Of a stretch of 45,107 bases of DNA, positions 1 through 8,159 are shown in pieces. The notes beneath the pieces were generated by a model. It had not been told where the DNA came from. It worked only from the letters and a program-made list of their open reading frames with translations, and ran no database searches. The stretch is from Candidatus Omnitrophota bacterium. GTDB lineage: Bacteria > Omnitrophota > Gorgyraeia > Zapsychrales > Fredricksoniimonadaceae. The translations under genes and the position numbers were made by a program. The stretch lies in NCBI GenBank assembly GCA_015233165.1, contig JADFYF010000004.1, positions 1-45,107 on the forward strand. The letters run 5' to 3'. Within the stretch, counting starts at the first letter, position 1; every line of letters begins with the position of its first letter.

Positions 1-334
1 AATCCCGTAGAATCTCTTTTGTTTCTTTGAAAACTCCTCCCAACGCGTAAGAAAAATCGCACAAAGCTTTTTTAGGGGTAATCCCCTTAAAACTGTGTTT
101 AATCTCCATTGAAATGTTTTTTGCCATCACAAAGGTCTGGCCTTTTAATTTCTTGATTTTCTGGCTCTTTTTGGCATCCGCATTCTTAACCCAGGAATCC
201 GCCATTTTGTTTGTTCCCGTCGAGAAATTCTTCTTAATTGCCGAAAAAGCTTTCTTAAAAGCACGGGTGGTTTTCGTACCTGTCTTGGTGCTGACTTTTC
301 CTCCTTCTGATAATTCTATTTTCCTATAGACCAT
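1..334 (-). CDS. Basic, Lys/Thr-rich hypothetical protein in the MGC, C-terminus beyond left edge (MVYRKIELSEGGKVSTKTGTKTTRAFKKAFSAIKKNFSTG...FSYALGGVFKETKEILRD...)
   Basis: Open minus-strand frame from ATG at 334 to the window edge; AGGA upstream; in line with the minus-strand operon. Missing from the ORF track because it has no stop in the window. Confidence 0.65.
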   Translation of the reverse strand, partial: MVYRKIELSEGGKVSTKTGTKTTRAFKKAFSAIKKNFSTGTNKMADSWVKNADAKKSQKIKKLKGQTFVMAKNISMEIKHSFKGITPKKALCDFSYALGGVFKETKEILRD

Positions 335-346
335 AATCTATAATCC

Positions 347-1390
347 TTACGATCCTGCCTTTTTAGTTCTTTTAGCCTTAAGAGCCGGTACCGCAGGAGA
401 AACAGTTTCAGAATCCGCTTGAATCTCCTTCTTGGCTTTGGCTTTCACGATCGGTGGTGTTGTCTCCTGTACGGGAGAAACATCCGGTATCGAAACATCA
501 GGCGTCAGTGGAGGCTCCTGTTTTAGAACACCTTTCTTTTTGGTAATCAAACGCGTCGCCTCATCATTTCTTAAGAACTGCGGATTCATTTGATTATCCT
601 TCCATAACTCCTGCCAGCGTTCAACCGCCTTGTCTCGGCTGTTGACAGAGGCGTCGGGATCAAACCCTAAATCGGATCCTGTAATCGCATTTAAGGCATC
701 AATCGCTTCCCTTCTGATTTTGGCATTCTCATTCTTTAATTGAAAAATAAGATAGGTAAAAGCCATGCGGTTACGGATTTTGACTGATTTACGAATAGCG
801 ACCCGGGCAACCCCTTCATCGGGATCATTAATCAATTTAACAATCGCGAACACCTCTGCTTCTGATCCCTCATGATTCAAACAATTCGCAACAAGTCTGC
901 GGATGGAACTTTCAGGATCATTCGTCATGGATAAAATCGCCAAACGCGCTTGGGGTGTATTTAACCGGCCTAAGGAGACAATACCTTTAAGTCGTATTAA
1001 CGGATCCTGTGAATGAATAATCTCAAAATCATCACCCACAGAAACATTGTTCACAACAGCTTTATCCGCCTTATTCTCGGTGACAACGGCCTGCTCCTGT
1101 TGCGACATTTTTTCCGTTGGCGGCACAATCTCCGCTGCGGGTGAGAATTTAGACAGCAATTCCTCCGCTTTCTTTTTCAAATGTTCAAACTCAGGATTTA
1201 CTGGCGGCTTTTCTTCTTTGTGATCACCATCGGTGCTCTCTAAGGAATCCCCATTTAAGGAATGATAACCATTGAGAAAAGACCTGGTAATATCCACCAG
1301 ACCATCCTGAATTTTCTGAGCCTTAGCAAAGGCAGTGCCCGTGGTATAAAAAACCTTTTTGACTATTTTCTTTCTCGAAGATTCGTCCAT
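347..1390 (-). CDS. HEAT-repeat-containing protein, possibly MGC-associated scaffold
   Basis: 347-aa ORF; central helical repeats (DPLIRLKGIVSLGRLNTPQARLAIL.., DPDEGVARVAIRKSV..); N-terminal VKKVFYTTGTAFAKAQKI motif. Confidence 0.8.
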   Translation of the reverse strand: MDESSRKKIVKKVFYTTGTAFAKAQKIQDGLVDITRSFLNGYHSLNGDSLESTDGDHKEEKPPVNPEFEHLKKKAEELLSKFSPAAEIVPPTEKMSQQEQAVVTENKADKAVVNNVSVGDDFEIIHSQDPLIRLKGIVSLGRLNTPQARLAILSMTNDPESSIRRLVANCLNHEGSEAEVFAIVKLINDPDEGVARVAIRKSVKIRNRMAFTYLIFQLKNENAKIRREAIDALNAITGSDLGFDPDASVNSRDKAVERWQELWKDNQMNPQFLRNDEATRLITKKKGVLKQEPPLTPDVSIPDVSPVQETTPPIVKAKAKKEIQADSETVSPAVPALKAKRTKKAGS

Positions 1391-1420
1391 ATCTCATCTC
1401 CCCCCTTTAAGAGGATTTTT

Positions 1421-2434
1421 CTAATTCAACTCACTGTCGGATTGCTTAAAGATTTTAATGGATGGTTTTTCCACCTCTTGCTCTGATTCTAGTATTTGAT
1501 TCTTGGGACATTTCAGCGGATAGGCTCGTTCCAAGGTTAACCTATTGAGTTTTATTAATTTTTGAGTTTTATCCTTATCCGAAGCTGTCTCAAAGGCTTC
1601 ACGAGCCTCCTGTATTTCTGGAGTCTCTTCGATACTGTATTGCAAGGGTTGACCAGAGTCCCCTTTGCTTAAAAGTTCATTAAGCCATTCCATCGGCCCT
1701 GGGGCTTCGATATAAATTTCTGGCTTATTCTTATGAATAGCATCGATTAACTCTTGTGGATTTCTTCCATCCTTCTTGAACTCTTCAATGGAAAACGAAA
1801 AGGCCGTTATTTCTTGATCGGTGAGTAAAGGCTTCTCCTCGACAACCAAGGCCTCTTGATTTTCTATGACAGGAGAGGTCTCAATGACCTCCTCCTTAGG
1901 TTCTTTGACAACAGGAGCTTCTAGCAACACCTCTTCTGTTTCTTGAGGAGCTTCCTGAACAACCTTCTTCATGACGGGGGCTTTGACGGCAACGGGCTTC
2001 TTTTTCTTAATTTCCTTTATTTCCTCTTTAGCGTCTACAACAGCTTCCACTGTCTTTTTAGCGAAGGGCCTTCCTCTTTTTTTGGCTGGGGCAGCAACAG
2101 GTTTTACTTCTTCGACTAAAGAGGACTCCTCGTCTTTAACCTCGAGTTTTTTATTGCTGTGAACGGCGTGTCTTGCCTTTTTGGCATGTTGGGCGCCTTC
2201 AGCAATGGACTGAACCCCTTCCTCAAAAGATTCTGACATTTCACAAAAACTCTTTTTGATGGAATCCCCTGTATGCTTAAACATATCCTCTGTTTTAGAT
2301 ACAGTCTCCTTCCACTCCTTACTCTTGGTGACCTTTCCTAGGTTCTTGACCTTGGCGCAAATAAGTCCTGTGCCATAGGATATGCCCTGGACGATATTTG
2401 TTATGGGATCTGTTTTCTTTTTGATTTTGACCAT
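1421..2434 (-). CDS. Lys/Glu/Val-rich, likely disordered protein with N-terminal SYGTG motif and an AT-hook-like KKRGRP segment
   Basis: ORF 1421..2467; start moved to MVKIKKKTDPITN at 2434; strongly biased composition. Confidence 0.7.
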   Translation of the reverse strand: MVKIKKKTDPITNIVQGISYGTGLICAKVKNLGKVTKSKEWKETVSKTEDMFKHTGDSIKKSFCEMSESFEEGVQSIAEGAQHAKKARHAVHSNKKLEVKDEESSLVEEVKPVAAPAKKRGRPFAKKTVEAVVDAKEEIKEIKKKKPVAVKAPVMKKVVQEAPQETEEVLLEAPVVKEPKEEVIETSPVIENQEALVVEEKPLLTDQEITAFSFSIEEFKKDGRNPQELIDAIHKNKPEIYIEAPGPMEWLNELLSKGDSGQPLQYSIEETPEIQEAREAFETASDKDKTQKLIKLNRLTLERAYPLKCPKNQILESEQEVEKPSIKIFKQSDSELN

Positions 2435-2451
2435 ATGAGTCTCCTTGTTTT

Positions 2452-3102
2452 TTATTGCCCCTGCCAAACAGAAATATTGGCCGCAATATCATTATCTAAT
2501 GCTATATGTCCGCCTTCGCATTCTATCACGTAGGTCGGATACTTCTGATGAAGTTTGATCGTCACTCCTGGGCGTACGCACAAACTTTCAAATCGATGAA
2601 TCTGTTGGTCATTTTGAGATTTCACATACGCAATCCTCGCCGATGTTCCTAATTTCAGCTGGTTTAAAGGAATCACACAATTCAGCGCTGTTTTATCTGA
2701 ACTCTTACAGCAATCCCCCTCGGGAATAGGTAAACCATGCGGGCATTCTTTCGGATGACCCAACAGGGTACAGATGCTGTTGACAAGCTCCAAACTGACA
2801 ATATGTTCAAATTCACAAGCCCCATTTTCAAAATCAGTCCCTAGAACATCATGGAGCAATCTCTCGGCCAATCGATGCGACCGAATTAATTGGCGGGCTT
2901 TTTTCTCACCAGCATCGGACAAATGGATCTCTTTCGCATTGGAACTGATCTCCACAAAACCCTCTTTGGATAACTTGTCCATTAAGGTCGCATCGAAACT
3001 ATCTGTCAAATTACGTTTTAAAGTATTGATAGATGTTTGTCCGGCTTCCTTCATATACCATAATTGTTCCAAATATTCATCGAGGACAAATTTGGTTTTC
3101 AT
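2452..3102 (-). CDS. DtxR/IdeR/MntR-family metal-dependent regulator with C-terminal FeoA/SH3-like domain
   Basis: CEFEHIVSLELVNSICTLLGHPKECPHGLPIPEGDC matches the DtxR-family dimerisation/metal region; start MKTKFVLDEYLEQL overlaps the upstream stop (ATGA). Confidence 0.85.
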   Translation of the reverse strand: MKTKFVLDEYLEQLWYMKEAGQTSINTLKRNLTDSFDATLMDKLSKEGFVEISSNAKEIHLSDAGEKKARQLIRSHRLAERLLHDVLGTDFENGACEFEHIVSLELVNSICTLLGHPKECPHGLPIPEGDCCKSSDKTALNCVIPLNQLKLGTSARIAYVKSQNDQQIHRFESLCVRPGVTIKLHQKYPTYVIECEGGHIALDNDIAANISVWQGQ

Positions 3103-3962
3103 GCGAAGACCTTTCTGAGATTGACCATTAACGCTATATACAGCATAAACGCTAGGACAGATGCTGAAGAAACCATCTTCATGACCATCGCCGATAAACC
3201 TCTTGGACAATTATTGAGCAATATGTCCTGAATAGACGCCAGGATCGTTGAAAGCATGCTCGTAGAAACGTTTAAATTCTGGGTATTAGATATCGACGAT
3301 AATGTAGCCACATCATTCACCCAGGCCAGCCAGGCCGCTCTTTCTTGGGAGGGAATCAACTCAACACGAGAAGGCTTTTCGAATTGGGCCAAACGAACCC
3401 TCCAGCCTTCATTTAAAAGAAGCTCGTCGTCATTTTCAATGAAATTCTCATTCAGTCCTTTGACATAAATCCGGCTTTCAAAATCCGTCACAACAGCTTC
3501 CTTGCCCTTAAGCTTCACCCCAAAACTCGTCCCTCGAACTCCAGCGACGGCTACAGGAGTACGCACCTTAAAATTAGATCCCTTTTCCAGTTTTTCCAAC
3601 TTCAGCATAATCTCACCCTTGTCCATAAAAATACTCGTCTGTTTCTGGATGACATCATTCTCAATAACCACATGAAAATCACATCCGATTCTCACGATAT
3701 CTTTAAGCCCCTCATCACAGGTCACTTCCTCCGATGCTCCATTGCTGGTGGTGATTTTATCCTGAACATTAAGAACCATGCCCACCGTCGGCGTGATCTT
3801 GGCCCCATCACGTTCAATGGACACCTCGCCTGAAAGTCTAACAATGCTCGCCCGATCCTGAGTTTGGTTAAAAATAAAATTAACACCTAAGAAAACAGCG
3901 ACCAGAACGATTAAACCGGCGATCAGGTAAAAATAATTATTAAAATTCCAATCTCGTCCCAT
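3099..3962 (-). CDS. FecR-domain membrane protein
   Basis: N-terminal TM helix, FecR-like core (GEVSIERDGAKITPTVGMVL...VRTPVAVAGVRGTSFGVK), C-terminal hydrophobic segment. Confidence 0.8.
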   Translation of the reverse strand: MGRDWNFNNYFYLIAGLIVLVAVFLGVNFIFNQTQDRASIVRLSGEVSIERDGAKITPTVGMVLNVQDKITTSNGASEEVTCDEGLKDIVRIGCDFHVVIENDVIQKQTSIFMDKGEIMLKLEKLEKGSNFKVRTPVAVAGVRGTSFGVKLKGKEAVVTDFESRIYVKGLNENFIENDDELLLNEGWRVRLAQFEKPSRVELIPSQERAAWLAWVNDVATLSSISNTQNLNVSTSMLSTILASIQDILLNNCPRGLSAMVMKMVSSASVLAFMLYIALMVNLRKVFA

Positions 3963-3983
3963 AGGCTCCCCTTTTTTATACTC

Positions 3984-6107
3984 CTAACCCCTAAACACAA
4001 AAACCAACGCCCAATGCAACAACCCCGCCATCGTAAAGGACACCGTCAGAAACATAATTGACATAATAACAGCCGTCTTGATTCCCATTTCCTTGCTTAA
4101 CGTAATCACGCTGGCAAAACACGGATAAAATGTCGTCGTAATAACGACCGCTACGATCGACTGAATATAATTTAACCCGCCATTTTCAACCATTTTATAA
4201 ATGACCCCCGCGGCGGCCTCCCGTCTGGCAAAAGCCAGAATAAAGATTTCTGTCATATCAGATGGCAATCCCAACCATCCCACCATCAAGGGATTAAGAG
4301 CTTGCCGCATAATCTTTAATAGACCGATATGTTCGGCCGCAAAAAGCCCGACAGCAGAGATAACAAAGATCGGAAGAGCTTCTTTTAAAAACCAGATAAT
4401 CCGATAATACGTCTTGATCGCCACCCCCTTGATGCTCGGAAAACGCATCGGGGGAAGTTGCTGGATGAAATAATTCTTTTTCTCGTCTTTAATAAATAAA
4501 TTCAACGTAAGTCCAGCGCCCACTTCCAGTAATCCTAAGGTCCCAAAGGCGATCAGCAGGGCAACAACTCCAAACTTCCCCAAGATGGCGATATTAATGG
4601 ACAGTTGCACGGAACATGGAATGGCAAAGAGAATCAGGAAATTCGTAATAAACTTCTCCTTATAAGAAGTCAATCCCTTCGTCGTCAAGGTCGCCATGGT
4701 CTTACAGCCAAATCCAAGGACGATGGACGTGATCGCCTGTCCTGTGACACCCACCTTCTCAAAGATCCTTTTAGTCAATACACTAAAATTCGTGATATAG
4801 CCGCTATCTTCAAACAAGCCATAGACAAAAAAGAATACGGAAAGAATCGGCAGCACGGTACAAACAGCATTAAAGACTCCCAACGTTAAGACGCCGTGAT
4901 TCCCAATTAAAAAGTCATTCCAGAACACAGGAAGATGAATAGAAGTAATCCATCTTAGCGTAGGATCGATGAGAAAGTAGTTTAAAGGCTTGTCGGTTAG
5001 TTGCGATGAATTGGTAACACTAAAATACACGATCGCCAAAAATCCCATTAGAATAGGAATTCCCCAAATAGGATGACGACAGGCTTGAGCAAAGTGATTG
5101 GAAAACGGAAGTTCCGTCACCATCTTCTGTTTGGTCACGACCTTGCTACAGATATCCTCGACCCATTCGTGCCGTTTGGTATGAACGTCCTGCTGTATTC
5201 TATCCTTAAGTTGTCGACGGGCCTTACCTATTTCAATACGCGCCTTGTCAACCATCTCCTTGCCATGTTTCTTCTCAAGATAAGCCTCCAGGAAAGGGTC
5301 CATTAATATCAGCAACAAAGCCTTCTTGAATTTAAAAGGCATTTCAAAAGGCAAGGAAGACATTACTTCTAGTAAGGCGCTCTCAATCTTAAAACCATAA
5401 TTGATACGGGCCTTGCTTTTCTTCGCCTTGGAAATGGCTAGTTTAATATCTTCCTTACCCATGCCACGAATGGCAATCGATTCGACAACAGTCACTCCTA
5501 ACAGAGTCTCCAGTTCTTTAGAATTAATGACAATTCCCCGTCGTGTCGATTCATCAATAGCATTAAGTACGATCACAATGGGAGTTTCCAACTCCAAAAG
5601 ATCTGCCGTCAACAAGAGGGATTGTTTATCTTGGAAAGCATCGATGCATTGAACAATAATATCTGGTTTTTCTTCTAGAATTAAATTACGAACGACCACT
5701 TCCTCCTCGGAATGGATATAAAGGCTATGCAAACTGGGGGTATCAATGATTTCATACAGCTGATCCTTATATTTCATTAAGGTCCGTTTAACTTCTATGG
5801 TCGTGCGAGGATAATTGGCCACAATGGTGTATTCACCCGTCAGGTTACTGAAAATCTGACTCTTTCCCGTATTAGGAAGACCGACAAGCGCCACCTTCTT
5901 GACCAAGGTTCCCTTAGGAAGACCATTCTGAGTAACAACGTCTTGAATGCATTCCTTGGAAGAAGGCTTTAGCGGCTTTTGGGCTGGCTTCTTAAAAAAG
6001 TTAAAGAAAGACTTCCTAGGTCTTTTAATAACCTTATCCGCCATGTAATCATGACCGGCCTGGCATTGCTGCTGCTTACCGCAAACCTTGCATTCTATTT
6101 TCCCCAT
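3984..6107 (-). CDS. FeoB-type ferrous iron transporter with N-terminal Cys-rich extension (FeoB-like/Mad-type)
   Basis: G1 GLPNTGKS, switch region, gate regions GFGCKTMATLTTKGL and YPCFASVITLSKEMG; N-terminal CKVCGKQQQC. Confidence 0.9.
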   Translation of the reverse strand: MGKIECKVCGKQQQCQAGHDYMADKVIKRPRKSFFNFFKKPAQKPLKPSSKECIQDVVTQNGLPKGTLVKKVALVGLPNTGKSQIFSNLTGEYTIVANYPRTTIEVKRTLMKYKDQLYEIIDTPSLHSLYIHSEEEVVVRNLILEEKPDIIVQCIDAFQDKQSLLLTADLLELETPIVIVLNAIDESTRRGIVINSKELETLLGVTVVESIAIRGMGKEDIKLAISKAKKSKARINYGFKIESALLEVMSSLPFEMPFKFKKALLLILMDPFLEAYLEKKHGKEMVDKARIEIGKARRQLKDRIQQDVHTKRHEWVEDICSKVVTKQKMVTELPFSNHFAQACRHPIWGIPILMGFLAIVYFSVTNSSQLTDKPLNYFLIDPTLRWITSIHLPVFWNDFLIGNHGVLTLGVFNAVCTVLPILSVFFFVYGLFEDSGYITNFSVLTKRIFEKVGVTGQAITSIVLGFGCKTMATLTTKGLTSYKEKFITNFLILFAIPCSVQLSINIAILGKFGVVALLIAFGTLGLLEVGAGLTLNLFIKDEKKNYFIQQLPPMRFPSIKGVAIKTYYRIIWFLKEALPIFVISAVGLFAAEHIGLLKIMRQALNPLMVGWLGLPSDMTEIFILAFARREAAAGVIYKMVENGGLNYIQSIVAVVITTTFYPCFASVITLSKEMGIKTAVIMSIMFLTVSFTMAGLLHWALVFVFRG

Positions 6108-6910
6108 AACATCCTCGATAAAAGTGTCGATTTCTTGGCAATTGGATGATTCACTTCAAGCAACTTTTCGATTTCATCGTCAGAACGCTGAGCTGTGAAA
6201 TCTTCTTCAACAGCTAAGTCCTCACTTACGTTATGATTCGTCGCTTGAGTCAGAACAGGTTGCTCGATGGTATGCACTCCCACCTCTTGAAGAACAGGTT
6301 CAGGAACAACAGCCTGGGTGGTTACGACGGGAGCTGCTGTTTCTTTAACCTCATTAGATACAAAATATTTCTTTTTAGGATCAATACTGACCTCTTGAAC
6401 ATTAAAATCAAATTTAAACTTGTTTAAGGCAAAGACATTTTGAATCTCAATCCTTAATCTCTTTTCAATGTCACTTAAGACATGATGAACCGACGGGACA
6501 CCATTTAATTGAATGGACACTGGAATCACCAGCCCCTCCTTGTGGTCGTTAATAAAATCGGCCCTAAAATGCGTGACATAAGGATTTTGTGATCCCACCT
6601 GCTCGACGAAATCAATAAGAGTCCTATAAGCAATATTTAAAGACTTCCCATCCTGCTCAATCGACATTGTCTTTGGAACCGGCTTGGTGCGTGCGGCCAA
6701 GAGCAATAAAATGAACCCCAGGAGGATAAAGAATCCGCCTACAATTTGAATCGTTTTAAATGCCGCCGGCATACTCAGAAGTTGATTGTAAAGAGTCACC
6801 AGCTTCGAGGGCGATAATTTACCGACGCCAACAGATAGAAATACCAAACCTTCAAACATACAAATAGCAGCTGCAAACATTAAAAATATTTTCATCAAGA
6901 CTGTTTTCAT
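6095..6910 (-). CDS. Two-TM membrane protein, possibly AmaP/Asp23-like
   Basis: Two N-terminal TM segments followed by a soluble domain resembling AmaP organisation; acidic C-terminal tail. Confidence 0.55.
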   Translation of the reverse strand: MKTVLMKIFLMFAAAICMFEGLVFLSVGVGKLSPSKLVTLYNQLLSMPAAFKTIQIVGGFFILLGFILLLLAARTKPVPKTMSIEQDGKSLNIAYRTLIDFVEQVGSQNPYVTHFRADFINDHKEGLVIPVSIQLNGVPSVHHVLSDIEKRLRIEIQNVFALNKFKFDFNVQEVSIDPKKKYFVSNEVKETAAPVVTTQAVVPEPVLQEVGVHTIEQPVLTQATNHNVSEDLAVEEDFTAQRSDDEIEKLLEVNHPIAKKSTLLSRMLWGK

Positions 6911-6924
6911 AGGTCGGCTCTCCT

Positions 6925-7269
6925 TTAAAGATTAAAAAGTAATTCTCGACAAGACTCAGGAGTCTGAAGCTTGCCTGAGTCACGCTCGATACGATGAATC
7001 AAATTTTTAGCGGTTTCTTTTAACTCTGCTTTAACCACCTCTTGTTTTGTCCCACCTGATTTAAGTTTAATGATTAAACCCATCACACCCATCATTTCAA
7101 AAAAAGAAGCCTGGCTGCAAATCGTTTGAATATCGTGTTTCAAGATCATCTCCACGTCGAATTTCTTTAATTCTTCCGCCATCGCAGACCCTTTATCGAG
7201 ACGTTCCATTCCTTGATGGGCCGCGTCATTTAAAATCTCGGATAGCTTATGTCTAAGTGGGGCAATCAT
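6925..7269 (-). CDS. Small hypothetical protein of the MGC
   Basis: 114-aa ORF contiguous with neighbours (start at 7269 abuts upstream stop). Confidence 0.65.
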   Translation of the reverse strand: MIAPLRHKLSEILNDAAHQGMERLDKGSAMAEELKKFDVEMILKHDIQTICSQASFFEMMGVMGLIIKLKSGGTKQEVVKAELKETAKNLIHRIERDSGKLQTPESCRELLFNL

Positions 7270-7952
7270 TATTTAAGCGGCACGATGGGGGTAAACCCAT
7301 CCATTTCGCCTTCTCCTAAGGTGATTAAACATTTCTTTTTCTGTCCGTTACGCATATAAACAACCTTATAAGAAGCTTCAGGAGGGGCCTTTGTCACCAT
7401 ATCCTGAAACTGTTTAAGATCTACAATTTCCTTCGCGTTAAAATCAAGAAGAATATCCCCGGCTTGTAATCCAGCCTTTTGGGCCCAGGATGCCCCCATC
7501 ACTCCTGTGATTTTAATCTTGCCGCCTGTAATCTCGACGACTTCAGTACCAAATTTCTTAATTAAGACAGGCTTATCCTGGGTATCAAGAATCGGAATCA
7601 TCCCGTTATTTAAAGCCGCCGGTTGAGTAGGCTCCTGAACAGCGGGGATCCCTTGAACTTGATACTGAGGATATTGTCCCGAAACTCCATTGGGATACGG
7701 GAAAGCCGCAGGTCCTGCAAAAGCTGCCTGAGCGGCGGGCTGAACGTTATAAGACGGAATAGGTGCCATGGTCATCCCCTGGCCATTATTTCCATTAGGT
7801 GTAAACGCTGTCGTTTTCCATACGTCTGCCGTCTTAATCTCATGGAGAGCCTCGGCTGACATGGTCTGAACCGCGGGATGATTAAAAATGGAAATAATCA
7901 ACATCGCCAAGAATAATGCGGCACAGATGGTTATGAAAACTTCTTTTTTCAT
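7269..7952 (-). CDS. Membrane-anchored PDZ-domain protein (MamP/MamE-C-terminal-like, without CXXCH)
   Basis: N-terminal TM anchor; PDZ motif SWAQKAGLQAGDILLDFNAKEIVDLKQFQDMV. Confidence 0.8.
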   Translation of the reverse strand: MKKEVFITICAALFLAMLIISIFNHPAVQTMSAEALHEIKTADVWKTTAFTPNGNNGQGMTMAPIPSYNVQPAAQAAFAGPAAFPYPNGVSGQYPQYQVQGIPAVQEPTQPAALNNGMIPILDTQDKPVLIKKFGTEVVEITGGKIKITGVMGASWAQKAGLQAGDILLDFNAKEIVDLKQFQDMVTKAPPEASYKVVYMRNGQKKKCLITLGEGEMDGFTPIVPLK

Positions 7953-7964
7953 TGGTCACCCACC

Positions 7965-8144
7965 TTAGTTTGTTTGATGATCAGGTCTTCCTAATAAGAA
8001 ATACAGAAACATCCCGATTCCCGGAACAAACACGATCAATCCAATCCACAGCAGCTTTTTTTCGATCGATAATCGCCCTCGCATCGCATCGACGATGGCA
8101 ATGATGTCGAACATAATGAGAATTGTTGGTAATAAGCATTCCAT
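7965..8144 (-). CDS. Small PLDc_N-like two-TM protein (MECLLPTILIMFDIIAIVDAMRGRLSIEKKLLWIGLIVFVPGIGMFLYFLLGRPDHQTN)
   Basis: 59 aa, below ORF-track cutoff; pattern resembles the phospholipase D/nuclease N-terminal membrane domain. Confidence 0.75.
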   Translation of the reverse strand: MECLLPTILIMFDIIAIVDAMRGRLSIEKKLLWIGLIVFVPGIGMFLYFLLGRPDHQTN

Positions 8145-8159
8145 GTGACTCTCCTTTTG

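Noticed and set aside
114-329. Plus-strand 71-aa ORF at left edge
   Set aside because: Antisense to an open minus-strand frame that fits the operon; hydrophobic translation is a shadow of Lys-rich coding sequence.
2108-2200. Possible true DNA-binding AT-hook chromatin protein
   Set aside because: Only one KRGRP core in a Lys/Ala/Pro-rich tract; compositional coincidence cannot be excluded, so not called as a function.
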